From positions 1 to 15,916 of the forward strand of contig CAYLSO010000072.1 in the NCBI GenBank assembly GCA_964386525.1: a stretch of 15,916 nt of DNA, read 5' to 3'. This stretch comes from CAYLSO01 sp964386525 (GTDB lineage: Bacteria; Eisenbacteria; RBG-16-71-46; DASYSL01). This document shows, in pieces, positions 6,726 through 12,293 of the stretch; the stretch's first letter is position 1; the number at the start of each line of letters is the position of its first letter. A program made the position numbers and the translations under genes. A model generated the notes under the pieces. It saw nothing but the letters and a program-made list of their open reading frames with translations. It searched no databases and was not told where the DNA came from.

Positions 6726-8909
6726 TCAGGGCCGGGGGCGCTCCGCGGGCGCGGCGCCGGGGAGCGCTCCGCCCGCCGGCAGCCGATCCGCTTCGAGCGA
6801 CGGCAGCTCGGCCGGCGGGCGCGGATCCCGCCCGGCGAGCGCGTCGCCGTAGAGGCTCTCGAGCCCGGCGGCCACGTGCGACCAGTCGAACGCCTCGGCG
6901 CGCTCGCGCCGGGCGCGGCCGAGCCGGCGCGCCAGCTGCGCGTCGCGCGCCAGGGCGGTGAGCGTTGCCGCCAGCGCCTCCGCGTCGCCGGGCGGGGCGA
7001 GCAGCCCCTCGACGCGGGGCCGGCAGACGGCGCGGTAGCCGGGCAGGTCGGAGCAGACCACCGGCTTGCCGGTGGCCATGGCCTCGAGCAGCACGATGCC
7101 GAACGACTCGTTGCGCGTGGCCGGCGAGCAGAAGACGTCGGCGGCGGCGTACCAACCCGGCAGGTCGCGCGCCGCCACGGCCCCGGCGAAGTGGACGGTG
7201 CGGCGCAGCTCGGCCGGCAGCCAGGCGCGCACCAGCGGTGCCAGGGCCGAGGAGCCCACGACGTTGAGCCGCGCCTCGCCGGCCAGCTCGCGCACGACGC
7301 GCGGCCAGGCGGCGAGCAGCACGCCGAGCCCCTTGCGCGGGTCGAGGCGGCCCACGAAGAGCACCGTGAAGCGGCCGTCGCGGGCCCCGACGGGGACGGG
7401 GACGCCGGGATGGAACCGGCGCGTGTCCACGCCGTTGGGCACGACGAGCGGCGCGGGCGCGAACTCGGCGGTGACGAAGCGCTGCGCCGCCGGGGAGACG
7501 GCCAGGCGCAGGTCGAACCGCGCGTAGTGCCAGGCGAGCGGCTCGCGGAACGCCCGGAACAGCCGGCTGCGCTCGCCGGCGGCGTGGAAGGTGCCGACCA
7601 ACGGTGCCGGGCGGCGGAAGCTGGTGAGCAACGGCAGCGAGGGCGTCAGCGGCTGGTGCACGTGCACCAGGTCGAAGCGCTCGCGCCGCCACAGCTCGTC
7701 GAGCTCGGCGGAGAGCGAGGCGCTCACCACCAGGTCCACGAAGGCGCCCTGGAAGGGGACGAGCAGACCGGTCCCGAGGCGCACCACCCGCACGCGGTCG
7801 AGTCCGGGCAGCGACGGGTCGGCGTGCGCCGGCGAGTGCCCGACGTGCAGCGGCCGGCCGGTGACGACGGTGACGTCGTGGCCGCGGCGGGCGAGCGCGG
7901 CGGCCGAGTGTCCGACGTGCTCGCTGACGCCGCCGAAGCGCGGGTAATACGCCTGCGAGACGATGGCGATCTTCATGCCGTCCGCGCCGCGCCGAGGCGC
8001 GGCGCCGGTGCGGGCGGGGCGCCGGACGGCGGACCGCTCCGGCGCCGCGTCCGCAGCGGGGCCGAAGAAGCGGCGGAAGATGCACCACTCGCCGGGATGG
8101 GCGCGCAGCGTGCGCTCGAGCCACGCGGCGACCGCGCCGTGCAGCGCATCCGGGTCGCGCACCGCGCGCTGGGCTGTGCCCGCGAGCGCCTCCATCTCCA
8201 CGGCGAAGCGGCCGGGCGCGCCGCGCCTGCAGAGGGCGCCCGCCAACACCGCGCCGGTGCGCGCGGCCAGCCCGGCCGGACCGGCGGGCAGGACCACGTC
8301 GTGCCCGGCCAGGCGCGCCGGCCGGCCGCGGGCGAAACCCGTACCGTCGACGAGCAGTGCGACGATGCCGCCACGCGCGAGCGTCCGGTAGAGCGCGATG
8401 GCCGGCTCCTCCGGCCCGACCACCCGGATCCGGGCGCTCCGCTTCGCCTCGCGCACCCGGTCCCGCCAGGCGGGCAGGAATTGCGCCCGCGCCACCACCG
8501 TCACCGGCCGGCCGAAGCGGGGCAGCACGAGCGCCCCCATCTCCCAGTTGCCGATGTGCGCCGCGCAGACGACCAGCCCGCGCCCCCCGGAGACCGCCTC
8601 GGCGAGCGCCGGCTCGACGCGCAGGCGCGTCCGTTCGGCGAGGCGCTCGGGGCCGGCGCGCAGGGCGCGCAGGTACTCGATCACGAAGCGCGCATAGGCG
8701 GCCCCGGCCCGGCGGGCGAGGGCCTCGACGGCCCGTGGCTCCAGCTCCGGGAAGAGGCGGGAGAGGTTCTCGCGGGCGGCGCGCTCGCGCTCGGGACGCA
8801 GCCGCCGCGTCAGATGGGCGGCCACCCCGGCCACCGCATCGTCGGCGGCCGGAGGCAGGGCGCCGGCGGCGCCGGCGAGCAGGGCCAGGGTCCAGGGGGG
8901 AGCGGTCAC
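6726..8909 (-). CDS. Fused LpxL/PatA-like acyltransferase - PimA-like GT4 glycosyltransferase
   Basis: One uninterrupted 727-residue frame holds two enzymes. Residues 1-285 are an LpxL/HtrB-type acyltransferase of the lipid A / PatA superfamily. It has the H(x4)E catalytic motif HIGNWE (H118, E123), GIVALLVDGTGFARG, and a terminal PGEWCIFRRFFG equivalent to the family's PEQW...RRWK end. Residues 286-311 form a Pro/Arg/Ala linker. From M312 a GT4 glycosyltransferase follows: SQAYYPRFGGVSEHV, VHVHQPLTPSLPLL, GTFHAAG, VPNGVDTRRFHPG, FVGRLDPRKG, and the E-x7-E motif ESFGIVLLE (E601, E609). The GT resembles PimA-type lipid mannosyltransferases. The likely role is glycosylation and acylation of a membrane lipid at the inner face of the inner membrane. 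GTG 8909 starts just before the first conserved segment but has no SD. Alternative: two proteins, with ATG 7976 starting the GT. Confidence 0.85.
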   Translation of the reverse strand: MTAPPWTLALLAGAAGALPPAADDAVAGVAAHLTRRLRPERERAARENLSRLFPELEPRAVEALARRAGAAYARFVIEYLRALRAGPERLAERTRLRVEPALAEAVSGGRGLVVCAAHIGNWEMGALVLPRFGRPVTVVARAQFLPAWRDRVREAKRSARIRVVGPEEPAIALYRTLARGGIVALLVDGTGFARGRPARLAGHDVVLPAGPAGLAARTGAVLAGALCRRGAPGRFAVEMEALAGTAQRAVRDPDALHGAVAAWLERTLRAHPGEWCIFRRFFGPAADAAPERSAVRRPARTGAAPRRGADGMKIAIVSQAYYPRFGGVSEHVGHSAAALARRGHDVTVVTGRPLHVGHSPAHADPSLPGLDRVRVVRLGTGLLVPFQGAFVDLVVSASLSAELDELWRRERFDLVHVHQPLTPSLPLLTSFRRPAPLVGTFHAAGERSRLFRAFREPLAWHYARFDLRLAVSPAAQRFVTAEFAPAPLVVPNGVDTRRFHPGVPVPVGARDGRFTVLFVGRLDPRKGLGVLLAAWPRVVRELAGEARLNVVGSSALAPLVRAWLPAELRRTVHFAGAVAARDLPGWYAAADVFCSPATRNESFGIVLLEAMATGKPVVCSDLPGYRAVCRPRVEGLLAPPGDAEALAATLTALARDAQLARRLGRARRERAEAFDWSHVAAGLESLYGDALAGRDPRPPAELPSLEADRLPAGGALPGAAPAERPRP

Positions 8910-8916
8910 GGGGCGG

Positions 8917-8922
8917 ATAATA
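8917..8922 (-). promoter_or_regulatory. -10-like element directly before the acyltransferase start
   Basis: TATTAT on the minus strand (5 of 6 to TATAAT) in an AT-rich island ends 7 bases before GTG 8909. No convincing -35 is seen. If used, transcription would begin at or next to the start codon, giving a leaderless mRNA, which fits the absence of an SD. Confidence 0.35.
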
Positions 8923-9032
8923 AGTAGAGACGGCGGCGCGGGGATAGAACTGGATTCAGGACCCCATGGGACCCCGCCGGGCCGGGTGGGGGGCAGGACG
9001 GTACCGAGCCCTGCGGCCGCGCCTGCGGACGG

Positions 9033-9061
9033 TTGACACCCCGACGGCGGGAGCGTAGGTT
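9033..9061 (+). promoter_or_regulatory. Sigma-70-type promoter upstream of the orphan gene
   Basis: A perfect -35 TTGACA (9033-9038), a 17-bp spacer, and TAGGTT (9056-9061), which keeps the T, A and final T of the -10 box. It faces the gene at 9211 and predicts a leader of about 140 nt. Confidence 0.55.
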
Positions 9062-9162
9062 CGGTGCGCTCCTCCGCCCGTGGATGACCCCGATGGACGG
9101 CGGCCGCCGCCCGGCCTGGCGATGCCGTTGCGCGGCCATGCCAGACACGCACGAAACCCCTC

Positions 9163-9179
9163 GCCCGAAGGGTTCGGGC
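9163..9179 (+). promoter_or_regulatory. Leader hairpin upstream of the orphan gene
   Basis: A perfect 7-bp stem (GCCCGAA / TTCGGGC) with a GGG loop, 20-odd bases before the SD of the gene at 9211. Function unknown; possibly a short mRNA structure only. Confidence 0.3.
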
Positions 9180-9210
9180 AGCTCGCCCGGACCCGCCGTG
9201 GAAGGCTCCG

Positions 9211-9651
9211 ATGTCGAGCGAGAAACTGATCCGTTGCGAGATCGCGCGCCCAGACGGCTCGGGCGGCGGCGTCCGCTACGTCCCCCTCGAGATGTTCGGC
9301 CTGTGGGAGCACCTGCTGACGAGCCGGCACGGCTTTCGGATCCGCTCGCGGACCGCGTCGGTCTGGGTCGAGATCGAGGAGGGCGGAGCGGGGGCCGGCG
9401 TGCGCTCGCCGGTGGAGAAGGTGACGGAGCTCTGTCTCTTCGTCTTCGACGCCGGCGACGGCATGCTGCACCGCATCTGCCGCTTCGTCCCCACGGCGGA
9501 ACTCGAGTCGGTGCGGCAGATCCTGCTGCGCCATTACCGGCCGGGTGACGGTGCGGCCGGCCCGGCCCCCTGGCTGCGCGAGCGCCACGGCGTCTGGTTC
9601 CGGCCCCGGGCCGAATCGGACGCTCTCGGGACGGCGGCGGCGCTGGGCTGA
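9211..9651 (+). CDS. Hypothetical protein, 146 aa
   Basis: I do not recognise this protein. It is soluble, with no signal peptide or membrane segment, and alternates strand-like and helix-like stretches: VRYVPLEMFGLWEHLL near residue 21, SVWVEIEEGG near 50, ELCLFVFDAGDGMLHRICRFV near 73, and a helix LESVRQILLRHY near 98. The compact, hydrophobic-patterned N-terminal two thirds suggests a small alpha/beta domain, with a Pro/Arg-rich tail. GGAAGG at 9200-9205 (5-base spacing) supports ATG 9211, and a housekeeping-type promoter lies upstream, so it looks like a genuine single gene. It precedes mglA by 363 bases but has its own promoter. Confidence 0.7.
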   Translation: MSSEKLIRCEIARPDGSGGGVRYVPLEMFGLWEHLLTSRHGFRIRSRTASVWVEIEEGGAGAGVRSPVEKVTELCLFVFDAGDGMLHRICRFVPTAELESVRQILLRHYRPGDGAAGPAPWLRERHGVWFRPRAESDALGTAAALG

Positions 9652-9755
9652 GCGGCGCGGGCGTCGGCCGCGAGCTCCAGTCCGCCGCCTCCGCGCCCGG
9701 CCCCCGGCCAGTCCCCGCCAGGGCCCCCGCCGCAGCGGCCAGATCCTTGTCCCCA

Positions 9756-9780
9756 TTGCAGCTTCGCACCCGCGTTGCAG
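9756..9780 (+). repeat. TTGCAG direct repeat, possible activator site
   Basis: TTGCAG occurs twice with a 19-bp period about 140-160 bp upstream of the sigma-54 -12 element, a distance typical for enhancer-binding proteins. GTTGCAGG (9774-9781) is also the reverse complement of CCTGCAAC (9926-9933), which overlaps the sigma-54 -12 element. The repeat is short and may be chance. Confidence 0.25.
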
Positions 9781-9829
9781 GATGCACGGCCCGGGGGGCG
9801 CCAGCCGTCTTTTCGCCCGTGAAGAACCC

Positions 9830-9857
9830 TCAAGGAACGACAGGGAGCGGCCGATTC
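9830..9857 (+). promoter_or_regulatory. Sigma-28 (FliA)-like promoter upstream of mglA
   Basis: TCAAGGAA (9830-9837), 12-bp spacer, GCCGATTC (9850-9857). The layout and -10 are the same as in the csrA promoter of this window, and the core fits the FliA consensus (TAAAGTTT / TCAAG, N11, GCCGATAA) apart from the last two bases. Predicted start near 9865, giving a leader of about 150 nt to mglA. Confidence 0.5.
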
Positions 9858-9914
9858 ACTAAGCGATTGCGCCCCGCAGAACGGACGCTGCGGATGCGGG
9901 TCGCGAGGGCCTAA

Positions 9915-9931
9915 GTGGCACAGCTCCTGCA
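9915..9931 (+). promoter_or_regulatory. Sigma-54 (RpoN) promoter of mglA
   Basis: TGGCAC-AGCTCC-TGCA on the plus strand (T at 9916, A at 9931). The invariant GG (9917-9918) and GC (9929-9930) are separated by exactly 10 bases, and the -24 block TGGCAC is perfect. Only one T of the TTGC block is replaced. Predicted start near 9942, about 70 bases before the mglA GTG. Transcription would need an AAA+ enhancer-binding activator. Confidence 0.72.
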
Positions 9932-10014
9932 ACAATCCCGGCGGATGCCGCGGTTCGGCAGGAGGCCGGCCCGCTCGGGCCGCTGGATGCCCCTTCGCTA
10001 GGAGGATTCTCACC

Positions 10015-11013
10015 GTGGTCGTCGTCAGCTACTCGGGCAAGGAGATCAACGCCAAGCTCGTCTACTACGGGATGGGTCTCTCCGGGAAGACGACCAATCT
10101 CGAGGCCATCTACGAGACCGTCCCGGAGACGAGCCGCGGCAAGATGGTCTCCATGAAGACGCAGTCCGACCGGACGCTCTTCTTCGACCTCCTGCCCCTC
10201 GACTTGGGCGAGGTGATGGGCTTCAAGACGCGGTTCCTCTTGTACACGGTTCCCGGCCAGGTGTTCTACAACGCCACCCGCAAGCTGGTGCTGAAGGGCG
10301 CCGACGCGATCGTCTTCGTGGCCGACTCGGAGCGCGGCAAGATGGACGAGAACAAGGAGTCGCTCTCCAACCTGCGCGCCAACCTCGCCGAGTACAAGGT
10401 GAACCTGGACGACCTGCCGTGGGTCATCCAGTACAACAAGCGCGACCTGCCCGACGTCTACACCGTCGAGGAACTGAACCGCGAGCTGAACCCGGCGCGG
10501 GTGCCGAGCGTCGAGGCGGTGGCCACCCAGGCAAAGGGCGTGATGGAGACCTTCCAGCTCGTCTCGCAGATGCTGCTGGAACGCGTCACCCGCGACCTCA
10601 AGCGGCAGTCGGGGAGCGGCCGCGCGGCGGTTCCCGCACCCGTCCCGGTCGCCGCGGCCGCGCCGGCGCCCGCCCCGGTGGCGGCCAGCGCAGCGCACGC
10701 GCCGGCTCCGGTGGCGGCGCGCCCCTCCCGGTTCAACCCGCCCGCGCCGGAAGCCCCGGCTCGGCGGCCGGCGGCCGAGGCCGCCAGGCCGGACTGGAAA
10801 GCCGCTCCGCAAGAAGCGCCGTCCTACGGCCGCGAGATCGAGCTGCCGGGCGAGAAGCTGCGGGCCGGCCCCGCCTCGGCCCCGGCTCGCGCGGCGGCTC
10901 CGGCGGCGAAGACGTCTCCCGAGGGCATCGTCGTGCCGGTCAAGCTGGGCCGCGGCGAGCGCCTGCGCGAGATCACGCTGCGCATCGTCGTCGAGATGGA
11001 CGAAGCCGCGTAG
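10015..11013 (+). CDS. mglA: MglA-like small GTPase with long C-terminal extension
   Basis: Ras-like GTPase of the MglA polarity/motility family; in Myxococcus MglA sets the leading pole. Residues 1-195 match the family: P-loop GMGLSGKT (19-26), TVPGQVFYN (78-86, with Thr where Ras has the switch-II Asp, as in MglA), VFVADS, the base-recognition motif NKRD (141-144) and AVATQAKGV (168-176). Canonical MglA ends near residue 195. Here a Pro/Ala-rich low-complexity tail (about 200-300) follows, then a short ordered end (GIVVPVKLGRGERLREITL). GTG 10015 is supported by AGGAGG at 10000-10005. No MglB/Roadblock gene is adjacent. Upstream sigma-28-like and sigma-54 promoters suggest control together with motility; a terminator-like hairpin follows. 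Confidence 0.93.
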   Translation: MVVVSYSGKEINAKLVYYGMGLSGKTTNLEAIYETVPETSRGKMVSMKTQSDRTLFFDLLPLDLGEVMGFKTRFLLYTVPGQVFYNATRKLVLKGADAIVFVADSERGKMDENKESLSNLRANLAEYKVNLDDLPWVIQYNKRDLPDVYTVEELNRELNPARVPSVEAVATQAKGVMETFQLVSQMLLERVTRDLKRQSGSGRAAVPAPVPVAAAAPAPAPVAASAAHAPAPVAARPSRFNPPAPEAPARRPAAEAARPDWKAAPQEAPSYGREIELPGEKLRAGPASAPARAAAPAAKTSPEGIVVPVKLGRGERLREITLRIVVEMDEAA

Positions 11014-11042
11014 CCACACCCCGATTCCTTTCGCCCGCGCCC

Positions 11043-11068
11043 GCGCCCCGGAGGGACCTCCGGGGCGC
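11043..11068 (+). terminator. Terminator-like hairpin after mglA
   Basis: A perfect 11-bp stem (GCGCCCCGGAG / CTCCGGGGCGC) with a 4-nt loop starts 30 bases after the mglA stop. It is followed within a few bases only by a short TTT, so it is a weak intrinsic terminator at best. Confidence 0.6.
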
Positions 11069-11094
11069 ACGCGTTTCCGGGCACAACCCGGCGG

Positions 11095-11123
11095 TTGACA
11101 GGCCGGGCGGGCTGCCGGAGACT
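11095..11123 (+). promoter_or_regulatory. Candidate promoter of the secreted protein gene
   Basis: A perfect -35 TTGACA (11095-11100) with a 17-bp spacer to GAGACT, which keeps A2, A4 and T6 of TATAAT. It lies between the mglA terminator and the next gene, about 65 bases before its start. The -10 is poor. Confidence 0.35.
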
Positions 11124-11189
11124 CTGATCGGTTGCGGGCGGATTCGGCGCCGCCCGTGGAGTGCTTGCGGCCGAAGGAGGAAGGGATTC

Positions 11190-11762
11190 ATGCGGCTCGT
11201 CGCGAATGCCCAGCGGAGCTCCAGGCGAGCGGGGGGAGTCTCCGCCGCCCTCGCCATCGGCGTGCTGGCCGTGGCCCTGCGGGCCGCGCCGCTCAGCGCC
11301 GCCGAGACGGCCGCGGTGGCCGCCCCGCCGGCGGTCAGCGCTGCGGCCATCCCCAACGCCGCCGGCCCCGGCGGGCTCGGTTTGCCGCTCTTCAGTTTCT
11401 TCGATCCCAGCCGCCTGACCTGGAGCCAGTCACTGGCCTTCGGCTACTCGAGCGGCCGCGGCTACGGCGGCACCTCGGGCCTCTACACGTCCAGTTTCGG
11501 ATACCGGATCGCCGACCCGCTGCATCTGCGCCTCGATGTCGGGGCGCACCTGAGTCCCGGGGGGCTCGGCGCGGGGCAGACGCAGGGCGTCTTCCTGCAG
11601 GGCCTGAGCCTCGACTGGCGGCCGTCCAAGAACAGCGTCATCCGCTTCGAGTACCAGGACTACCGCTCGCCGCTGCAGTGGAGCGGGTACTCGCGCTTCG
11701 GTCACTCCGGATACGACCCTTACGGGTTCGAACCGTTCGGGGATCCGCCCTCGCGCAATTGA
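11190..11762 (+). CDS. Secreted, outer-membrane-barrel-like protein of unknown function
   Basis: A 190-residue protein with a clear signal peptide: Arg-rich n-region (MRLVANAQRSSRRAGG), hydrophobic core (VSAALAIGVLAVALRAAPL) and a probable cleavage site after LSAA near residue 38. An Ala/Pro spacer precedes alternating amphipathic strands: LTWSQSLAFGYSSG, TSGLYTSSFGYRI, HLRLDVGAHLSP, QGLSLDWRPS and VIRFEYQDYRS, rich in Gly, Ser and aromatics as in small outer-membrane barrels. The C-terminal end (GYSRFGHSGYDPYGFEP) is Gly/Tyr-rich. ATG 11190 is backed by AAGGAGG at 11174-11180 (9-base spacing). No family is recognised; an outer-membrane or periplasmic location is inferred. Confidence 0.82.
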   Translation: MRLVANAQRSSRRAGGVSAALAIGVLAVALRAAPLSAAETAAVAAPPAVSAAAIPNAAGPGGLGLPLFSFFDPSRLTWSQSLAFGYSSGRGYGGTSGLYTSSFGYRIADPLHLRLDVGAHLSPGGLGAGQTQGVFLQGLSLDWRPSKNSVIRFEYQDYRSPLQWSGYSRFGHSGYDPYGFEPFGDPPSRN

Positions 11763-11793
11763 GAGCCGCTGGCCGGGGGATTCACCACGGGCC

Positions 11794-11828
11794 CGGGGCC
11801 CGCGGGGCGGGCCGCCTCGCGGGCCCCG
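11794..11828 (+). terminator. GC-rich hairpin after the secreted protein gene
   Basis: An 11-bp perfect stem (CGGGGCCCGCG / CGCGGGCCCCG) with a 13-nt loop, 31 bases after the stop of the secreted protein gene. It has no T-run; the next bases are CGGCGATTTACG. Probably the end of that transcript. Confidence 0.45.
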
Positions 11829-11858
11829 CGGCGATTTACGGCAGGGGGGGAGAGGGGC

Positions 11859-11891
11859 AAGACACAAGGCGCGCCGCGGGTGCGGCGCGCC
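11859..11891 (-). terminator. Intrinsic terminator of the small transcript
   Basis: On the minus strand a perfect 10-bp stem (GGCGCGCCGC / GCGGCGCGCC) with a 4-nt loop is followed directly by TTGTGTCTT. It is the best rho-independent terminator in the window. On the plus strand the tail is not T-rich, so it points the opposite way to the upstream secreted-protein gene. Confidence 0.68.
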
Positions 11892-11925
11892 TCTGCGGAT
11901 GCTGCAGCCGTGGGTCTGCTCCGGC

Positions 11926-11943
11926 GCGGCCGCTGGCGGCCGC
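11926..11943. repeat. GCGGCCGC inverted repeat
   Basis: Two copies of the self-complementary octamer GCGGCCGC separated by 2 bases. In the small transcript this would form a strong hairpin upstream of the terminator. Confidence 0.4.
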
Positions 11944-12020
11944 ACCGCGCGATGGCGGAGCTGCCTCGGGCGCAGCGGTCCCGAGCGGAGCGGGAGCCTA
12001 GTCGGTCTTCCGTGACCGCC

Positions 12021-12074
12021 CTAGCGGCGGATCCACCAGAAGATGTCTGCCCAGTAGAATTCGAAGAGCAGCAT
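12021..12074 (-). CDS. 17-residue aromatic peptide (small ORF)
   Basis: ATG-TAG frame of 18 codons reading MLLFEFYWADIFWWIRR, too short for ordinary gene finding. GGGGAGG lies 5 bases upstream of the ATG. Seven of 17 residues are Phe, Trp or Tyr, with two acidic residues spaced in the middle and two terminal Arg, a pattern suited to lying in or on a membrane. Local GC content drops here, yet 14 of the 16 codons after the ATG end in G or C, as in the real genes around it, which argues that the frame is translated. A sigma-28-type promoter stands upstream and a terminator downstream. I recognise no family. It could be a functional small membrane protein, a leader peptide, or chance. Confidence 0.45.
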   Translation of the reverse strand: MLLFEFYWADIFWWIRR

Positions 12075-12161
12075 GGGAGCCTCCCCATCCATCCTCTGCC
12101 GGCGTTCGCACCGGCGCGGGTAAGGCCGGGAGGTCGTCTGGTGCCGGGCCTCCCGTTCGGG

Positions 12162-12188
12162 TTATCGGCGGGAAGGCCTCGGGCTTGA
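12162..12188 (-). promoter_or_regulatory. Near-consensus sigma-28 (FliA) promoter
   Basis: On the minus strand TCAAGCCC (12188-12181), an 11-bp spacer, and GCCGATAA (12169-12162). The -10 is identical to the enterobacterial FliA consensus, the spacer is the canonical 11, and TCAAG is a common -35 core. Predicted start near 12154. It faces the small ORF. Confidence 0.7.
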
Positions 12189-12233
12189 GGGGGCCGGCGG
12201 GACGCGCCCGGGGCGGGGCGGACGGCCGGACGG

Positions 12234-12277
12234 GGAGGCGGGGGCGGGGCGGAGGGGTCGGAGTCGCCCCCGCCTCC
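12234..12277 (-). terminator. Terminator-like hairpin after the phosphatase gene
   Basis: A perfect 13-bp stem (GGAGGCGGGGGCG / CGCCCCCGCCTCC) with an 18-nt loop begins 17 bases after the phosphatase stop. No T-run follows on the minus strand. It probably ends that transcript before the sigma-28 promoter of the small RNA. Confidence 0.55.
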
Positions 12278-12293
12278 GCCCGCCCGCCCCCTG

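Larger units (their letters stand above)
8910..9210. other. Divergent intergenic region
   Basis: The 301 bases between the divergent acyltransferase-GT gene and the orphan gene at 9211. I see no credible gene here. It holds a minus-strand -10-like element (8917-8922), a plus-strand promoter (9033-9061) and a 7-bp hairpin in the leader of the orphan gene. Confidence 0.6.
9652..10014. other. Long regulatory region upstream of mglA
   Basis: 363 bases without a gene. It contains a sigma-28-like promoter (9830-9857), a sigma-54 promoter (9915-9931), a direct repeat TTGCAG at 9756-9761 and 9775-9780, and the AGGAGG ribosome-binding site of mglA at 10000-10005. Local composition falls from about 80 percent GC to a more balanced stretch after 9740, as expected of a working promoter region. 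Confidence 0.6.
11859..12154 (-). ncRNA. Candidate ~295-nt sigma-28-dependent small RNA / dual-function transcript
   Basis: Inferred transcription unit on the minus strand, bounded by a near-consensus FliA promoter (12162-12188) and an intrinsic terminator (11868-11891 plus T-rich tail). It contains a 5' hairpin (CGGGAGG / CCTCCCG at 12149-12155 and 12126-12132), a second GCCGG/CCGGC hairpin, several GGA motifs clustered at 12078-12093, and a 17-codon ORF with a strong SD. It could act as a regulatory RNA, as a small mRNA, or as both. No sequence family is recognised. Ends are predicted from the promoter and terminator only. Confidence 0.42.
12075..12293. other. Region between the small ORF and the phosphatase gene
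   Basis: Together with 11763-12020 this forms a 531-base stretch with no conventional gene, broken only by the 17-codon ORF. This part holds the leader and sigma-28-like promoter of the small transcript and the hairpin ending the phosphatase gene. The stretch at 12189-12260 is extremely G-rich on the plus strand and I see no gene in it. Confidence 0.55.

Noticed and set aside
7976..7976. Annotating the glycosyltransferase as a separate gene starting at ATG 7976
   Set aside because: Possible, but no SD precedes it and the frame is continuous with the acyltransferase; kept as an alternative within the fused entry.
6876..8927. 683-codon plus-strand frame opposite the acyltransferase-GT gene
   Set aside because: Low-complexity antisense frame without SD or domains; the minus strand carries clear enzyme motifs.
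11720..12088. 122-codon minus-strand frame overlapping the small transcript
   Set aside because: Arg/Pro/Ser-rich, crosses the terminator and the end of the secreted-protein gene, and its GC at third positions does not follow the genome pattern as the 17-codon frame does.
11880..12188. 102-codon plus-strand frame in the same gap
   Set aside because: Begins within a terminator stem, no SD, ends inside the sigma-28 promoter, composition typical of spurious frames.
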